Source: Camelus bactrianus (taxonomy: Eukaryota > Chordata > Mammalia > Artiodactyla > Camelidae). Taken from it: a stretch of 64,000 bases of DNA. The number at the start of each line of letters is the position of its first letter. Positions within the stretch are counted from its first letter, which is position 1. This document shows positions 24,085 to 37,700 of the stretch, one piece after another. The DNA lies in assembly GCF_048773025.1 (NCBI RefSeq), contig NC_133550.1, positions 4,886,176-4,950,175 of the forward strand, written 5' to 3'. The position numbers were made by a program, and so were the translations under genes. The notes below the pieces were generated by a model. It made no database searches. It saw only the letters and a program-made list of their open reading frames with translations, and had not been told where the DNA came from.

Positions 24085-26808
24085 CAAGCTAGATGAACGG
24101 AGGCTTTCACTCACACTTATCTCTCAGAACTGAGCATGCGGAGAGACGTTCGTTCATGTAGCACAAAGGGAACGGTATGCAGGAGAAACTTTTACTCTGG
24201 TTTCTCAGTCTGTTTCCTAGTGCCGGTTTGAATTTCCTGCAGTTTTCAATGTAAAACCGAGTTGGAGCTCGAATCTCCCCTTATATATGTATGGAGTGGA
24301 GTTTGAACTGAAACGAAACTTTGTGTTCCCAATAAGCTACGTGAAGGAAGACTTTCACACACACCTATCTCTCAGAACTGAGCATGTGGAGAGACGTTCG
24401 TTCATCTAGCACAAAGGGAACGGGTGGCAGGAGAAACTTTTACTCTGGTTTCTAAGTCTGTTTCCTAGTGCCGGATTGAAGTTACTACAGTTTTCACTAT
24501 CAAACCGAGTTGGAACTCATAACTCCCCATATATATGTATGGAGTGGATTTTGCAACTGAAAAGAAACTTTGTGTTCCCAAGAAGCTATGTGAAGGACGG
24601 CTTTCACACACACTTATCTCTCAGAACTGAGCATGCGGAGAGACGTTCTTTCATCTAGCACAAAGGGAACCGGTTGCATGTAAAATTTTACTGTGGTTTC
24701 TCAGTCTGTTTCCTACTGCCAGTTTGAAGTTCCTGCAGTTTTCACTGTAAAATCGAGTTGAAGCTCGTACCTCCCCATATATATGTATGGAGTGAGGTTT
24801 GCAAGTGAAAAGAAACTTTGTGTTCCCAATAAGCTATGTGAAGGACGGCTTTCACACACACTTATCTCTCAGAACTGAGCATGCGGAGAGACGTTCGTTC
24901 ATCTAGCACAAAGGGAACGGGTTGCAGGAGAAACTTTTACTCTGGTTCTCAGTCTGTTTCCTAAATCCGGTTTGAAGTTACTGCAGTTTTCACTGTAAAA
25001 CCGAGTTGGAGATCGTACCTCCCCATATATATGTATGGAGTGGAGTTTGCAACTGAAAAGAAACTTTGTGTTCCCAATAAGCTAGGTGAAGTACGAATTT
25101 CACACACACTTATCTCTCAGAACTTAGCATGTGGAGAGACGTTCGTTCATTTAGCACAAATGGAACGGTTTGCAGGAGAAACTTTACTCTGGTTTATCAG
25201 TCTGTTTCCTAGTGCCGGTTTGAAGTTCCTGCAGTTTTCACTGTAAAACCGATTTGGAGCTAATACCTCCCCATATATATGTATGGATTGGAGTTAGCAA
25301 ATGAAAAGAAATTTTGTGTTCCCAACAAGTTATGTGACGGGCGGCTTTCACACACATTTATCTCTCAGAAATGAGCATGCGGTGAGACTTTCGTTCATCT
25401 AGCACAAATGGAACTGTTTGCAGGAGAAAACTTTTCTCTGGTTTCTCAGTCTGTTTCCTACTGCCGGTTTGAAGTTACTGCAGTTTTCACTGTAAAACAC
25501 ATTTGGACCTCGTACCTCCCTATCTATATGTATGGAGTGGAGTTTGCAATTGAAAAGAAATTTTGTGATCCCAACAAGCAATGTTAAGGACGCCTTTCAC
25601 ACACACTTATGTCTCAGAACTGAGCATGTGGAGAGGCGTTCGTTCATATAGCACAAAGGGAACGGTTTGCAGGAGAAACTTTTACTCTGGTTTGTCATTT
25701 TGTTTCCTAGTGCCGGTTTGACGTTCCTGCAGTTTTCACTGTAAATCCGAGTTGGAGCTCGTACCTCCCCATATATATGTATGGAGTGAAGTTTGCAAGT
25801 TAAAAGAAACTTTGTGTTCCCAATAAGATAGGTGAAGGACGGCTTTAACACACACTTATCTCTCAGAACTGAGCATGCGGAGAGACGTTCGTTCATCTAG
25901 CACAAAGGGAACTGGTTACAGGGGAAACTTTTACTCTGGTTCTCAGTCTGTTTCCTAAAACCGGTTTGAAGTTACTGCATTTTTCACTGTAAAACCGAGT
26001 TGGAGATCGTACATCCCCATATAAATGTATGGAGTGAAATTTGCAACTGAAAAGAAACTTTGTGTTCCCAACAAGCTAGATGAACGGAGGCTTTCACTCA
26101 CACTTATCTCTCAGAACTGAGCATGCAGAGAGACGTTCGTTCATCTAGCACAAAGGGAACGGGTGGCAGGAGGAACTTTTCTCTGGTTTCTCAGTCTGTT
26201 TCCTAGTGCCGGTTTGAAGTTACTGTAGTTTTCACTATAAAACCGAGTAGGAGCTCATAACTCCCCATATATATGTATGGAGTGGAGTTTGCAACTGAAA
26301 AGAAACTTTGTGTTCCCAACAAGCTAGGTGAAGGACGGCTTTCACACACACTTATCTCTCAGAACTGAGCATGCGGAGAGACGTTCGTTCATCTAGCACA
26401 AAGGGAACGGGTTGCAGGAGAAATTTTTACTCTGGTTCTCAGTCTGTTTCCTAAAACCGGTTTGAAGTTACTGCAGTTTTCACTGTAAAACCGAGTTGGA
26501 GATCGTACCTCCCCATATATATGTATGGAGTGGAGTTTGCAACTGAAAAGAAACTTTGTGTTCCCAATAAGCTAGGTGAAGTACGACTTTCACACACACT
26601 TATCTCTCAGAACTTAGCATGTGGAGAGACGTTCGTTCATCTAGCACAAATGGAACGGTTTGCAGGAGAAACTTTACTCTGGTTTATCAGTCTGTTTCCT
26701 ACTGCCGGTTTGAAGTTCCTGCAGTTTTCACTGTAAAAACGATTTGGAGCTAATACCTCCCCATATATATGTATGGATTGGAGTTAGCAAATGAAAAGAA
26801 ATTTTGTG
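24063..26808 (+). repeat. 12-monomer HOR unit, copy 2 (2,746 bp matched)
   Basis: This copy starts where GTTTGCAAGTTAAAAG (24,052-24,067) replaces the GCAACTGAAAAG of the first copy, and ends at 26,808, where TTTGTGTTCC replaces TTTGTGATCC. It continues into a GTTTTGTGACGGGCGG monomer that resembles 25,319-25,420 with a few changes, so it rejoins a related register after the duplicated part. Long-read spanning or read-depth doubling would confirm two real copies. Confidence 0.9.
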
Positions 26809-28326
26809 TTCCAAACAAGTTTTGTGACGGGCGGCTTTCACACACATTTATCTCTCAGAAATGAGCATGCGGTGAGACTTTCGTTCATCTAGCACAAATG
26901 GAACTGGTTGCAGGAGAAAATTTTTCTCTGGTTTCTCAGTCTGTTTCCTAGTGCCGGTTTGAAGTTACTGCACTTTTCACTGTAAAACACATTTGGAGCT
27001 CGTACCTCCCTATCTATATGTATGGAGTGGAGTTTGCAATTGAAAAGAAATTTTGTGATCCCAACAAGCAATGTTAAGGACGGCTTTCACACACACTTAT
27101 GTCTCAGAACTGAGCATGTGGAGAGGCGTTCGTTCATATAGCACAAAGGGAACGGTTTGCAGGAGAAACTTTTACTCTGGTTTCTCAGTCTGTTTCCTAG
27201 TGCCGGTTTGAAGTTAGTACAGTTTTCACTATAAAACCGAGTTGTAACTCATAAATCCCCATATATATGTATGGAGTGGAGTTTGCAACTGAAAAGAAAC
27301 TTTGTGTTCCCAACAAGCTATGTGAAGGACGGCTTTCACACACACTTATCTCTCAGATCTGAGGATGTGGAGAGACGTTCGTTCATCTAGCACAAATGGA
27401 ATGGGTTGTAGGAGAAATTGTACTCTGGTTTCTCAGTCTGTTTCCTAGTGCCGGTTTGAAGTTCCTGCAGTTTTCACTGGAAAATCGAGTTGGAGCTTGT
27501 ACCTCCCCATATATATGTATGCATGGGGGTTTGCAACTGAAAAGAAACTTTGTGTTCCCAACAATCTAGGTGAAGTGAGGCTTTCACACACACTTATTTC
27601 TCAGAACTGAGCATGCGGAGAGACGTTCGTTCATCTAGCAAAAAGGAACGGGTTGCAGGAGAAACATTTTCCCTGGATTCTCAGTCTGTTTCCTAGGGCC
27701 GTTTTGAAGTTCCTGCAGTTTTCAATATAAAACCGAGTTGGAGCTCATACCTTCCCATATATATGTATGGATTGGAGTTTGCAACTGAAAAGAAACTTTG
27801 TGGTCCCAACAATCCAGGTGAAGGACGGCTTTCACACACACTTATCTCTCAGAACTGAGCATGTGGAGAGACGTTCGTTCATATAACACAAAGGGAATGG
27901 TTTGCAGGAGAAACTTTTACTCTGGTTTCTCATTTTGTTTCCTAGTGCCGGTTTGAAGTTCCTGCAGTTTTCACTGTAAAACAGAGTTGGAGCTCGTACC
28001 TCCCCATATATATGTATGGAGTGGAGTTTGCAACTGAAAAGAAACTTTGTGTTCCCAACAAGCTAGGTGAAGGGCGGCTTTCACACACACTTATCTCTCA
28101 GAACTGAGCATGCAGAGAGACGTTCGTTCATCTAGCACAAAGGGAACGGGTGGCAGGAGAAACTTTTACTCTGGTTTCTCAGTCTGTTTCCTAGTGCCGG
28201 TTTGAAGTTACTGTAGTTTTCACTATAAAAGCGAGTTGGAGCTCATAACTCCCCATATATATGTATGGAGTGGAGTTTGCAACTGAAAAGAAACTTTGTG
28301 TTCCCAACAAGCTAGGTTAAGGACGG
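26809..28326 (+). repeat. Transitional monomers between the two HOR domains
   Basis: About six monomers link the 12-monomer domain to the large HOR domain. The first three resemble 12-monomer-domain types (b-like with GGTGAGAC, then GAGAGGCG with CATATAGC, then CATAAATCCCC). The pair at about 27,350-27,800 (GGAATGGG, CACTGGAAAATCG, GCATGGGGG, then AGCAAAAAGGAACGG with CAATATAAAACC) closely matches a pair at about 53,400-53,840, an offset of 26,069 bp (105 monomers). Confidence 0.75.
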
Positions 28327-29068
28327 CTTTCACACACACTTATCTCTCAGAACTGAGCATGTGGAGAGACGTTCGTTCATCTAGCACAAAGGGAACGGGT
28401 TGCAGGAGAAACTTTTACTCTGGTTTCTCAGTTTGTTTCCTAGTGCCTGTTTGAAGTTACTGCAGTTTTCACTGTAAACCGAGTTGGAGCTAGTACCTCC
28501 CCATATAAAAGTAGGGAGTGGAGTTTGCAAGTGAAAATAAACTTTGTGTTCCCAACAAGCTAGGTGAAGTACGGCTTTCACACACATTTATCTCAGAACT
28601 GAGCATGTGGAGAAAATTTCTTTCATCTAGCACAAAGGGAATGTGTTGCAGGGGAAACTATTACTCTGATTTCACAGTCTGTTTCCTAGTGCAGGTTTGA
28701 AGTTCCTGCAGTTTTCAATGTAAACCGAGTTGGAGCTCGTTCCTCCCCATATATATGTATGGAGTAGAGTTGGCAACTGAAAAGAAACTTTGTGTTCCAA
28801 ACTAGCTAGGTGAAGGACGGCTTTCACACACACTTATCTCTCAGAACTGAGCATGTGGAGAGACGTTCGTTCATCTAGCACAAAGGGAACGGGTTGCAGG
28901 AGAAACTTTTACTCTGGTTTCTCAGTCTGTTTCCTAGTGCCGGTTTGAAGTTAATGCAGTTTTCACTGTAAAACCGATTTGGAGCTAATACCTCCACATA
29001 TATATGTATGGAGTGGAGTTTGGAACTGAAAAGATCTTTGTGTTCCCAACAATTTATGGGACGGGTGG
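28327..29068 (+). repeat. Partial HOR unit: monomers n, o, p
   Basis: The first recognisable types of the main HOR domain are n (TGCCTGTTTG, AAAAGTAGGG), o (GAGAAAATTTC, CTCGTTCC, AAACTAGC) and p (AAAAGATC, TTATGGGACGGG). They directly precede the first b monomer. Upstream monomers are only loosely related, so the domain edge lies near here. Confidence 0.8.
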
Positions 29069-32000
29069 CTTTCAAACACAATTTTCTCTCAGAAATGAGC
29101 ATGCGGTGAGACTTTCGTTCATGTAGCACAAATGGAACTGGTTGCAGGAGAAACTTTTTCTCTGGTTTCTCAGTCTGTTTCCTAGTGCCGGATGGAAGTT
29201 ACTGCAGTTTTCACTGTAAAACACAGTTGGAGCTCGTACCTCCCCATATATATGTATGGAGTGGAGTTTGCAACTGAAAAGAAACTTTGTGATCCCAACA
29301 AGCTAGGTGACTGGCGGCTTTCACACACACATATCTCTGAGAAATGAGCATGCGGAGAGACTTTCATTCATCTAGCACAACGGGAACGTGTTGCAGGGGA
29401 ATCTTTTACTCTGGTTTCACAGTCTGTTTCTTAGTGCCGGTTTGAAATTCCTGCAGTTTTCACTGTAAAACCGAGTTGGAGCTAATACCTGCCCATATAT
29501 ATTTATGGAATGGAGTTTGCAAGTGGAAAGAAACTTTGTGTTCCCAACAAGCAACGTGAAGGACGGCTTTCAAACACATTTATCTCTAAGAACTTAGCAT
29601 GTGGAGAGACGTTCGTTCATCTAGCACAAAGGTAACGTGTTGCAGGAAAAAGTTTTACGCTGGTTTCTCAGTCTGTTTCCTAGTGCCGGTTTGAAGTTCC
29701 TGCAGTTTTCACTGTAAAAGAGAGTTGGAGCTAGTTCCTCCCCATATATAATTATGGATTGGAGATTGCAAGTGAAAAGTAACTTTGTGTTCCAACAAGC
29801 TAGGTGAAGGACGGCTTTCACACAGACATATCTCTCAGAACTGAGCATGTGGAGAGACATTCTTTCATCTAGCACAAAGGGAACGTGTTGCAGGGAAACT
29901 ATAACTCTGATTTCACAGTCTGTTTCCTAGTGCAGGTTGGAAGTTCCTGCAGTTTTCACTGTAAAACTGAGTTGGAGCTAATACCTCCCCATATATATGT
30001 ATGGAGTGGAGTTTGCAATTGAAAAGCATCTTTGTGTTCCCAACAAGCAACGTGAAGAAGGGCTTTCACACACACATATCTCTCAGAACTGAGCATGTGG
30101 AGAGACGTTCGTTCATCTAGCACAAAGGGAACGGGTTGCAGGAGAAACTTTTACTCTGGTTTCTCAGTCTGTTTCCTAGTGCCGGTTTGAATTTCCTGCA
30201 GTTTTCACTGTAAAACCGATTTGGAGCTAGTACCTCCCCTTATATATGTATGGATTGGAGTTTGCATGTGAAAATAATCTTTGTGTTCCCAACAAGCTAT
30301 GTGAATTACGGCTTTCACCCACACTTATCTCTCAGAACAGAGCATGTGGAGAGACGTTCGTTCATCTAGCACAAATGGAATGGGTTGCAGGAGAAATTGT
30401 ACTCTGGTTTCTCAGTCTGTTTCCTAGTGCCTGTTTGAAGTTCCTGCAGTTTTCACTGTAAATCCGAGTTGGAGCTCGTACCTCCCCATATATATATATG
30501 GAGTGGAGTTTGCAAGTGAAAAGAAACTTTGTGTTCCCAACAAGCTAGGTGAAGTACGGCTTTCACACACACTTATTTCTCAGAACTGAGCATGCGGAGA
30601 GACATTCGTTCATCCACCACAAAGGGAACGGATTGCATGAGAAACTTTTACTCTGGTTTCTCAGTCTTTTTCCTACTGCCGGTTTGAATTTCCTGCAGTT
30701 TTCACTGTAAAACAGAGTTAGAGCTCGTACCTCCCCATATATATGTATGGAGTGGAGTTGGCAGCTGAAAAGAAACTTTGTGTTCCCAACAAGCTAGGTG
30801 AAGGGCGGCTTTCACACACACTTATCTCTCAGATCTGAGCATGCAGAGAGACCTTCGTTCATCTAGCACAAAGGGAAAGGGTGGCAGGAGAAACTTTTAC
30901 TCTGGTTTCTCAGTCTGTTTCCTAGTGCCGGTTTGAAGTTACTACAGTTTTCACTATAAAACCGAGTTGGAAATCATAACTCCCCATATATATGTATGGA
31001 GTGGATTTTGCAAGTGAAAATAAACTTTGTGTTCCCAACAAGCTATGTGAAGGACGGCTTTCACACACACTTATCTCTCAGAACTGAGCATGCGGAGAGA
31101 CGTTCTTTCATCTAGCACAAAGGGAACGGGTTGCATGGAAACTTCAACTCTGGTTTCTCAGTCTGTTTCCTACTGCCGGTTTGAAGTTCCTGCAGTTTTC
31201 ACTGTAAAATCGAGTTGAAGCTCGTACCTCCCCATATATATGTATGGAGTGGGGTTTGCAAGTGAAAAGAAACTTTGTGTTCCCAATAAGCTATGTGAAG
31301 GACGGCTTTCACACACACTTATCTCTCAGAACTGAGCATGCGGAGAGACGTTCGTTCATCTAGCACAAAGGGAACGGGTTGCAGGAGAAACTTTTACTCT
31401 GGTTCTCAGTCTGTTTCCTAAAACCGGTTTGAAGTTACTGCAGTTTTCACTGTAAAACCGAGTTGGAGATCGTACCTCCCCATATATATGTATGGAGTGG
31501 AGTTTGCAACTGAAAAGAAACTTTGTGTTCCCAATAAGCTAGGTGAAGTACGACTTTCACACACACTTATCTCTCAGAACATAGCATGTGGAGAGACGTT
31601 CGTTCATCTAGCACAAATGGAACGGTTTGCAGGAGAAACTTTACTCTGGTTTATCAGTCTGTTTCCTACTGCCGGTTTGAAGTTCCTGCAGTTTTCACTG
31701 TAAAACCGATTTGGAGCTAATACCTCCCCATATATATGTATGGATTGTAGTTAGCAAATGAAAAGAAATTTTGTGTTCCCAACAAGTTATGTGACGGGCG
31801 GCTTTCACACACATTTATCTCTCAGAAATGAGCATGCGGTGAGACTTTCGTTCATCTAGCACAAAGGGAACGGGTGGCAGGAGAAAATTTTACTCTGGTT
31901 TCTCAGTCTGTTTCCTAGTGCCGTTTTGAAGTTACTGTAGTTTTCACTATAAAACCGAGTTGGAGCTCATAACTCCCCATATATATGTATGGAGTGGAGT

Positions 32001-32794
32001 TTGCAACTGAAAAGAAACTTTGTGTTCCCAACAAGCTAGGTGAAGGACGGATTTCACACACACTTATCTCTCAGAACTGAGCATGTGGATAGACGTTCGT
32101 TCATCTAGCACAAAGGGAACGGGTTGCAGGAGAAACTTTTACTCTGCTTTCTCAGTTTGTTCCTAGTGCCTGTTTGAAGTTACTGCAGTTTTCACTGTAA
32201 AACCGGGTTGGAGCTAGTACCTCCCCATATAAAAGTAGGGAGTGGAGTTTGCAAGTGAAAATAAACTTTGTGTTCCCAACAAGCTAGGTGAAGTACGGCT
32301 TTCACACACATTTATCTCTCAGAACTGAGCATGTGGAGAAACTTTCTTTCATCTAGCACAAAGGGAATGTGTTGCAGGGGAAACTATTACTCTGATTTCA
32401 CAGTCTGTTTCCTAGTGCAGGTTTGAAGTTCCTGCAGTTTTCAATGTAAACCGAGTTGGAGCTCGTTCCTCCCCATATATATGTATGGAGTAGAGTTGGC
32501 AACTGAAAAGAAACTTTGTGTTCCAAACTAGCTAGGTGAAGGACGGCTTTCACACACACTTATCTCTCAGAACTGAGCATGTGGAGAGACGTTCGTTCAT
32601 CTAGCACAAAGGGAACGGGTTGCAGGAGAAACTTTTACTCTGGTTTCTCAGTCTGTTTCCTAGTGCCGGTTTGAAGTTAATGCAGTTTTCACTGTAAAAC
32701 CGATTTGGAGCTAATACCTCCACATATATATGTATGGAGTGGAGTTTGGAACTGAAAAGATCTTTGTGTTCCCAACAATTTATGGGACGGGCGG
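29069..32794 (+). repeat. HOR unit U1 (3,726 bp, 15 monomers)
   Basis: The order is b, c, a d/e fusion, f, q, g, r, an l-like unit, k, an h-like unit, s, t, n, o, p. Types q (CCCCTTATATATG with GATTGGAG), r, s (GTTAGCAAATG, GTTATGTGACGGG) and t (GGGTGGCAGG, ACTGTAG) are not part of the usual b-p order. The h-like and s monomers at about 31,305-31,800 match the 12-monomer domain (26,338-26,830, offset 4,967 bp or 20 monomers) almost perfectly. U1 is therefore a mosaic of the two HOR families. Confidence 0.78.
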
Positions 32795-34779
32795 CTTTCA
32801 AACACAATTTTCTCTCAGAAATGAGCATGCGGTGAGACTTTCGTTCATCTAGCACAAATGGAACTGGTTGCAGGAGAAACTTTTTCTCTGGTTTCTCAGT
32901 GTGTTTCCTAGTGCCGGATGGAAGTTACTGCAGTTTTCACTGTAAAACACAGTTGGAGCTCGTACCTCCCCATATATATGTATGGAGTGGAGTTTGCAAC
33001 TGAAAAGAAACTTTGTGTTCCCAACAAGCTAGGTGACTGGCGGCTTTCACACACACATATCTCTGAGAAATGAGCATGCGGAGAGACTTTCGTTCATCTA
33101 GCACAACGGGAACGTGTTGCAGGGGAATCTTTTACTCTGGTTTCACAGTCTGTTTCCTAGTGCCGGGTTGAAATTCCTGCAGTTTTCACTGTAAAACCGA
33201 GTTGGAGCTAATACCTGCCCATATATATTTATGGAATGGAGTTTGCAAGTGGAAAGAAACTTTGTGTTCCCAATAAGCTAGGTGAAGGACGGCTTTCACA
33301 CACACTTATCTCTCAGAACTGAGCATGCGGAGAGACGTTCGTTCATCTAGCACAAAGGGAACGGGTTGCAGGAGAAACTTTTACTCTGGTTCTCAGTCTG
33401 TTTCCTAAAACCGGATTGATGTTACTGCAGTTTTCACTGTAAAACCGAGTTGGAGATCGTACGTACCCATATATATTTATGGAATGGAGTTTGCAACTGA
33501 AAAGAAACTTTGTGTTCCCAACAAGCTAGGTGAACGGAGGCTTTCACACACACTTATTTCTCAGAACTGAGCATGCGGAAAGACGTTCGTTCATGTAGCA
33601 CAAAGGGAACGGTTTGCAGGAAAAACTTTTACTCTGGTTTCTCATTTTGTTTCCTAGTGCCTGTTTGAAGTTCCTGCAGTTTTCACTGTAAATCCGAGTT
33701 GGAGCTTGTACCTCCCCATATATATGTATGGAGTGGAGTTTGCAAGTGAAAAGAAACTTTGTGTTCCCAACAAGCTAGGTGAAGAACGGCTTTCACACAC
33801 ACTTATCTCTCAGAAATGAGCATGCGGAGAGAATATCTTTCATCAACACAAAGGGAAAGTTTTGCAGGTGAAACTTTACTCTGGTTTCTCAGTCTGTTTC
33901 CTAGTGCCGGTTTGAAGTTTCTACAGTTTTCACTATAAAACCGAGTTGGAACTCATAACTCCCCATATATATGTATGGAGTGGAGTTTGCAACTGAAAAG
34001 AAACTTTGTGTTCCCAACAAGCTATGTGAAGGACGGCTTTCACACACACTTATCTCTCAGAAGTGAGCATGTGGAGAGACGTTCGTTCATCTATCACAAA
34101 GGGAACGGGTTGCAGGAGAAACTTTACTCTGGTTTCTCAGTCTGTTTACTAGTGCCGGTTTGAAGTTCCTGCAGTTTTCACTGGAAAACCGAGTTGGAGC
34201 TTGTACCTCCCCATATATATTTATGCATGGGGGTTTGCAACTGAAAAGAACCTTTGTGTTACCAACAATCTAGGTGAAGTGAGGCTTTCACACACATTTA
34301 TCTCTCAGAACTGAGCATGTGGAGAAACTTTCTTTCATCTAGCACAAAGGGAATGTGTTGCAGGGGAAACTATTACTCTGATTTCACAGTCTTTTCCTAG
34401 TGCAGGTTTGAAGTTCCTGCAGTTTTCAATGTAAACCGAGTTGGAGCTCGTTCCTCCCCATATATATGTATGGAGTAGAGTTGGCAACTGAAAAGAAACT
34501 TTGTGTTCCAAACCAGCTAGGTGAAGGATGGCTTTCACACACACTTATCTCTCAGAACTGAGCATGTGGAGAGACGTTCGTTCATCTAGCACAAAGGGAA
34601 CGGGTTGCAGGAGAAACTTTTACTCTGGTTTCTCAGTCTGTTTCCTAGTGCCGGTTTGAAGTTAATGCAGTTTTCACTGTAAAACCGATTTGGAGCTAAT
34701 ACCTCCACATATATATGTATGGAGTGGAGTTTGCAACTGAAAAGATCTTTGTGTTCCCAACAATTTATGGGACGGGCGG
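32795..34779 (+). repeat. HOR unit U2, short form (1,985 bp, 8 monomers)
   Basis: The order is b (32,795), c (33,044), h (33,293), i (33,541), an e/l fusion (33,790), m (34,037), an m/o fusion (34,285) and p (34,532). Four whole monomers (d, e, f, g) are missing after c. The junction lies at 33,254-33,273, where c-type GTGGAAAG is followed by g-type CAATAAGCTAGG. Because the loss is an exact number of monomers, the array stays in phase. Confidence 0.82.
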
Positions 34780-37700
34780 CTTTCAAACAAATTTTCTCTC
34801 AGAAATGAGCATGCGGTGAGACTTTCGTTCATCTAGCACAAATGGAACTGGTTGCAGGAGAAACTTTTTCTCTGGTTTCTCAGTCTGTTTCCTAGTGCCG
34901 GATGGAAGTTACTGCAGTTTTCACTGTAAAACACAGTTGGAGCTCGTACCTCCCCATATATATGTATGGAGTGGAGTTTGCAACTGAAAAGAAACTTTGT
35001 GTTCCCAACAAGCTAGGTGACTGGCGGCTTTCACACACACATATCTCTGAGAAATGAGCATGCGGAGAGACTTTCGTTCATCTAGCACAACGGGAACGTG
35101 TTGCAGGGGAATCTTTTACTCTGGTTTCACAGTCTGTTTCCTAGTGCCGGTTTGAAATTCCTGCAGTTTTCACTGTAAAACCGAGTTGGAGCTAATACCT
35201 GCCCATATATATTTATGGAATGGAGTTTGCAAGTGGAAAGAAACTTTGTGTTCCCAACAAGCAACGTGAAGGACGGCTTTCAAACACATTTATCTCTAAG
35301 AACTTAGCATGTGGAGAGACGTTCGTTCATCTAGCACAATGGTAACGTGTTGCAGGAAAAAGTTTTACTCTGGTTTCTCAGTCTGTTTCCTAGTGCCGGT
35401 TTGAAGTTCCTGCATTTTTCACTGTAAAACCGATTTGGAGCTAGTACCTCCCCATATATATGTAGGGAGTGTAGATTGCAACTGAAAAGAAACTTTGTGT
35501 TCCCAACAAGCTATTTGAAGGACGGCTTTCACACACACTTATATCTCAGAACTGAGCATGTGGAGAGAATATCTTTCATCAACACAAAGGGAAAGTTTTG
35601 CAGGTGAAACTTTACTCTGGTTTCTCAGTCTGTTTCCTAGTGCCGGTTTGAAGTTCCTGCAGTTTTCACTGTAAAAGAGAGTTGGAGCTAGTTCCTCCAC
35701 ATATATAATTATGGATTGGAGATTGCAAGTGAAAAGTAACTTTGTGTTCCCAACAAGCTAGGTGAAGGACGGCTTTCACACAGACATATCTCTCAGAACT
35801 GAGCATGTGGAGAGACATTCTTTCATGTAGCACAAAGGGAACGTGTTGCAGGGAAACTATTACTCTGATTTCACAGTCTGTTTCCTAGTGCAGGTTTGAA
35901 GTTCCTGCAGTTTTCACTGTAAAACTGAGTTGGAGCTAATACCTCCCCATATATATGTATGGAGTGGAGTTTGCATGTGAAAAGAATCTTTGTGTTCCCA
36001 ACAAGCTATGTGAATTACGGCTTTCACACACACTTATCTCTCAGAACAGAGCATGTGGAGAGACGTTCGTTCATTTAGCACAAATGGAATGGTTTGCAGG
36101 AGAAATTGTACTCTGGTTTCTCAGTCTGTTTCCTAGTGCCTGTTTGAAGTTCCTGCAGTTTTCACTGTAAAACCGAGTTGGAGCTCGTACCTCCCCATAT
36201 ATATGTATGGAGTGGAGTTTGCAAGTGAAAAGAAACTTTGTGTTCCCAATAAGCTACGTGAAGGACGGCTTTCACACACACTTATCTCTCAGAACTGAGC
36301 ATGCGGAGAGACGTTCGTTCATTTAGCACAAAGGGAACGGGTTGCAGGAGAAACTTTACTCTGGTTCTCAGTCTGTTTCCTAAAACCGGATTGATGTTAC
36401 TGCAGTTTTCACTGTAAAACCGAGTTGGAGATCGTACCTACCCATATATATTTATGGAATGGAGTTTGCAACTGAAAAGAAACTTTGTGTTCCCAACAAG
36501 CTAGGTGAACGGAGGCTTTCACACACACTTATCTCTCAGATCTGAGCATGCGGAGAGACGTTCGTTCATGTAGCACAAAGGGAACGGTTTGCAGGAAAAA
36601 CTTTTACTCTGGTTTCTCATTTTGTTTCCTAGTGCCGGTTTGAAGTTCCTGCAGTTTTCACTGTAAATCCGAGTTGGAGCTTGTACCTCCCCATATATAT
36701 GTTTGGAGTGGAGTTTGCAAGTGAAAAGAAACTTTGTGTTCCCAACAAGCTAGGTGAAGAACGGCTTTCACACACACTTATCTCTCAGAAATGAGCATGC
36801 GGAGAGAATATCTTTCATCAACACAAAGGGAAAGTTTTGCAGGTGAAACTTTACTCTGGTTTCTCAGTCTGTTTCCTAGTGCCGGTTTGAAGTTCCTGCA
36901 TTTTTCACTGTAAAAGAGAGTTGGAGCTAGTTCCTCCACATATATAATTATGGATTGGAGATTGCAAGTGAAAAGTAACTTTGTGTTCCCAACAAGCTAG
37001 GTGAAGGACGGCTTTCACACAGACATATCTCTCAGAACTGAGCATGTGGAGAGACATTCTTTCATGTAGCACAAAGGGAACGTGTTGCAGGGAAACTATT
37101 ACTCTGATTTCACAGTCTGTTTCCTAGTGCAGGTTTGAAGTTCCTGCAGTTTTCACTGTAAAACTGAGTTGGAGCTAATACCTCCCCATATATATGTATG
37201 GAGTGGAGTTTGCATGTGAAAAGAATCTTTGTGTTCCCAACAAGCTATGTGAATTACGGCTTTCACACACACTTATCTCTCAGAACAGAGCATGTGGAGA
37301 GACGTTCGTTCATCTAGCACAAATGGAATGGTTTGCAGGAGAAATTGTACTCTGGTTTCTCAGTCTGTTTCCTAGTGCCTGTTTGAAGTTCCAGCAGTTT
37401 TCACTGTAAAACCGAGTTGGAGCTCGTACCTCCCCATATATATGTATGGAGTGGAGTTTGCAAGTGAAAAGAAACTTTGTGTTCCCAATAAGCTAGGTGA
37501 AGGACGGCTTTCACACACACTTATCTCTCAGAACTGAGCATGCGGAGAGACGTTCGTTCATCTAGCACAAAGGGAACGGGTTGCAGGAGAAACTTTTACT
37601 CTGGTTCTCAGTCTGTTTCCTAAAACCGGATTGATGTTACTGCAGTTTTCACTGTAAAACCGAGTTGGAGATCGTACCTACCCATATATATTTATGGAAT

